Below, in pieces: positions 61,149 to 64,000 of a stretch of 64,000 bases of DNA (position 1 is its first letter; each line of letters opens with the position of its first letter). The DNA lies in assembly GCF_009792315.1 (NCBI RefSeq), contig NZ_CP045542.1:186001-250000 (forward strand). The letters are read 5' to 3'. The notes beneath the pieces are model-generated. The model made no database searches and was not told the origin of the DNA. It saw only the letters and a program-made list of their open reading frames with translations. A program made the translations under genes and the position numbers. This stretch comes from Mycoplasma sp. NEAQ87857. Its GTDB lineage: Bacteria > Bacillota_I > Bacilli_A > Mycoplasmatales > Metamycoplasmataceae.

Positions 61149-61744
61149 TGCTTTTTATCAATTGCATATTCGTAAATTACTTTAACAATTGTTAAAGTAA
61201 TAATTGAACCAATTGAAAAGAAAATGCTAGTGTCAGCAAAATTAAATGTTCCTGTATCTTTTCAAGGTAAATAAAATATATCTTTTACTCCTTTTTGAAA
61301 TCTAAAGCGGTCAATAGCATTACCTAAATCACCAGCCATCATAATACCAAATACCATTACAAATAAAATTGCAAAATTAAAATGATCAAGATCTGAAAAT
61401 AATGGTGTTAGTAATAATATCACAACAATTATAATGCTAAGTGTTTGAATCAAACCAATGTTAGCATCTTCAATAAATGTAACACCATCATGTCAAACAC
61501 TTCTTATTCCTATAATTTTATAATCTTTAAAAGTTGATGGATCATTTTTATTTCACTCTTTATTTGGATCAAAAAGAAATTCTTTGGTTAATTGATCAAT
61601 TAATAAGAAAATTGTAAAAGTTGTTAGCAAAATTGCATATAGCACTAATATTTTTTTTCAATTAGTTTTGATGTTATTAATAAATGATTTAAAAGCATTT
61701 ATTAATTTGAGTTTAAATTTATTTAATAATGTAGGGTTTTGCAT
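61139..61744 (-). CDS. lspA: Lipoprotein signal peptidase (signal peptidase II)
   Basis: 201 residues, slightly longer than usual because of a charged N-terminal part. Four hydrophobic helices. The catalytic aspartates are seen in MAGDLGNAIDRF and NFADTSIFF. It cleaves lipidated prolipoproteins before the modified Cys and so serves all the lipoproteins in this window. It starts two bases after the ileS stop, a common ileS-lspA operon. One or more TGA codons encode Trp. Confidence 0.93.
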
Positions 61745-61745
61745 T

Positions 61746-64000
61746 TTATTCCCCTTTTGGTAATGATTGAATAATTTCAAAACATTCAGGACATAAATCA
61801 TCTTGAATTAAACTTGGTTTGAAATGGTTTCAACAACGTAAGCATTTTTCTGATTCAAATTTTCAAACTTTGTTAGATGAACCAAAACGAACTTCTCCAA
61901 CCATTAATAATGTTTTCAAATCTAATGATTTAATAAATTCACTAGTTGTATTAATTTCAATAGCAACTTCATTACTACGTTTAATTGTTTGGTTTTTAAT
62001 TTCTTGTTCAATTAATACATTTACCGCATCTCTTAAATCAAAAAATTCTTTGTATTGCTCTAATACTTGTTTGTTAACCTTGATCTCATCTTTATTTTCA
62101 AATGATTCAAGCATAATAGATTCTTGTTTATTGGTTTTATTAAAGAAACCATATGCTTCTTCAGCGGTAGTTGGAATAATTGGAGCTAAAGCTATTAATA
62201 AGAAATCTAAAATTTCATATAAATTAGCTAATACCATTTGTCTTTCGGTATTATCTTCTTTACGAACATATAAAATATCTTTAGTTACTGATAAATAAAA
62301 GGCTGATAATTCAACAACATAGTTATTAATTAATTTAATTACATTAATAAATTTGTAATCATCATACGCTTTAATAACTTTAACTTTTAATTCTTTTAAT
62401 TGTTCTTGAATAAATAAATGAATTCCATTACGTTCTACATTAGAATAGTTGTAATTATTTAAGTTACCTAATAAGAATTTGATGGTGTTTCTTAATTTAC
62501 GATAAATTTCAGCATTTTGATCTAAGATTTGGTTTGAAATATGAACATCGTTTGAGTATTCACTATTTGCAGCTCATAATCTTAAAATATCAGCACCTTT
62601 TGATGAAACTACTTCTAAAGGACTAATCACATTACCTTTAGACTTAGACATTTTTTCACCTTTACCATCTAAAACAAATCCATGAGAAATTAAGTTTTTA
62701 TATGGACTTACACCTTTATAAGCTACTGAGTTTATAATTGAAGAGTTAAATCATCCACGATATTGATCAACTCCTTCTAAATATAAATCATATGGTGATT
62801 CAATTCCATCAGCGATATTTGTTGCAATCGAAGAAACTCCTGAATCAAATCAAACATCCATAATATCCATTTCTCTAGTGTAGCCTAAACCTCTATAAGC
62901 TTCAGGTAATAATTCATCTGTTTCTTTAGCTCATCAAATATCTGTACCTTCTTGTTCTACAAGGTTAATTACATAATCAAAGATTGCTTCTTTAATTACT
63001 GGGTTTTGATCTTTATCATAGAAAATAATTAATGGGACTCCTCAAGTTCTTTGTCTTGAAATAGTTCAATCGTGTCTATTTTCAATCATTTGCATTAAAC
63101 GATCTTTAGCTCAATTTGGATAAGTTGTTACATTATTTTTAATTTGATTTAGAATTTGGTCTCTAATTTTGTCAATAGATACAAATCATTGAGGTGTACC
63201 ACGATAAATAATAGGTAAATGAGTTCTTCAATCATGAGGATATGAGTGTTTAATTCTTTGGAAACAAAGCATATTATTACCTAAAAACTCTGAAACTTTT
63301 TTGTTAGCATCATCATAAAAAATACCATCAAAATCAGTATTTGTACCAAAGATATATCCCTTATCATCAACGTGCATTATCATTTCTAATTTATGAGCTT
63401 TTCCAATCATAAAGTCATCTTCACCAAATAAAGGAGCTATATGAACTAAACCAGTTCCACTATCAGCACTAACATGATGACCTATTACAACAGGAGCATT
63501 GTGTTTTAAAATCGGAGTTTGATAAGTTGCTAAATTAGCGATATCTTTACCAAAGAAAGTTGATACAACTTCTTCATTTTCTCAATTTAATTTAGTTTTT
63601 AAATCTTCAAATAATGCACTTGCAACTATGTATCTTTGATTATTAGCTTTTACTACAAAGTATTCTAATTCTTCTCCTACAGCAACTCCTGCATTTGCAA
63701 TTAATGTTCAAGGAGTTGTGGTTCATATAATTAATTTATCATCTTTGTTGATTAATGGAGTTTTTGAATCAACAACATTAAATGCTACATAAATTGATGG
63801 ACTAACGACATCTTGATATTCAACTTCAGCTTCAGCTAAAGCACTTTGACTACTAGGTGATCAATAAACAGGTTTTAATCCTTTATACACTAAACCATCA
63901 AGCACCATTTTCTTAAACACTTTTAATTGTTTTGCTTCATAGTTCTTATCTAAAGTGATGTATATATTTTCTAAATCACTAAGTAATTGCAATGTACTAA
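61746..64000 (-). CDS. ileS: Isoleucyl-tRNA synthetase, 5' end outside window
   Basis: The last 751 residues of a protein of about 900; the start and the HIGH motif lie beyond the window. Visible: editing-domain stretches, the [20 protein letters not shown] motif with the ATP-binding KMSKS, and a C-terminal zinc finger (CLRCW, then CPECF). It charges tRNA-Ile and edits valine. Followed by lspA. Confidence 0.96.

Overview
The window is a stretch of a Mollicutes chromosome, most likely Mycoplasma/Mycoplasmopsis of the hominis-synoviae type. In-frame TGA codons fall at conserved tryptophans throughout (rpoB/rpoC, tex, pepC, ABC transporter genes), so UGA encodes Trp and the true genes run across positions that standard-code translation reads as stops. 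The DNA is very A+T rich. There are many lipoproteins with short signal peptides ending in Cys, and overlapping co-directional genes. I see no rRNA, tRNA, insertion sequence, prophage or CRISPR array. The gene ends below were rebuilt by joining frames across TGA.

Layout. 1-3000: a large secreted or anchored coiled-coil surface protein, cut by the window edge. 3070-6800: leucyl aminopeptidase and two tandem DHH/DHHA1 phosphoesterases. 6810-18051 (all minus strand): a nucleic-acid/nutrient acquisition cluster. In transcription order it holds a P68/P80-like lipoprotein carrying a premature TAA in a 45-bp tandem repeat, a staphylococcal-nuclease lipoprotein, an ABC ATPase with a ~295-residue insertion, two permeases, a small membrane protein and two more lipoproteins, followed by the DHH enzymes. 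The order resembles the MG185-MG190 block of M. genitalium, from memory. 18242-21819: dimeric dUTPase, a Fic protein lacking its catalytic His, asparagine synthetase A and a YitT-like membrane protein. 21942-30278: two tandem, very large paralogous lipoproteins with a transglutaminase-like Cys-His-Asp core. 30313-42181: pepC, der, cmk, a small hypothetical gene, then rpoC and rpoB.

42393-46018: a P69/P29/P37-type (Cypl) ABC transporter headed by a TPP riboswitch with an intrinsic terminator, which identifies it as a thiamine/TPP importer. 46164-47890: a convergent methyltransferase/restriction endonuclease pair with a palindrome over the endonuclease promoter. 48068-52615: a TDT/SLAC1 family channel, a strongly degenerate OppF-like protein without P-loop or signature motif, and an ECF S component (folate type). 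52658-58491: tex, a NERD-domain membrane protein, glpF overlapping a D-2-hydroxyacid (lactate) dehydrogenase, and a divergent DprA-like gene. 58522-64000: rpmA and rplU, a small hydrophobic peptide gene, a second YitT-like protein, lspA, and the 3' three quarters of ileS.

How the genes could work together: the surface nuclease would cut host nucleic acid, the ABC system would import the products, and the DHH enzymes would finish short oligonucleotides. dUTPase and cmk handle nucleotides. The thiamine importer, the folate-type S component, peptidases, AsnA and GlpF fit an auxotrophic, scavenging lifestyle. The most unusual items are the broken P80-like lipoprotein, the degenerate OppF-like gene, the His-less Fic, the giant transglutaminase-like lipoprotein pair and the TA-tract promoter in front of the ABC ATPase.
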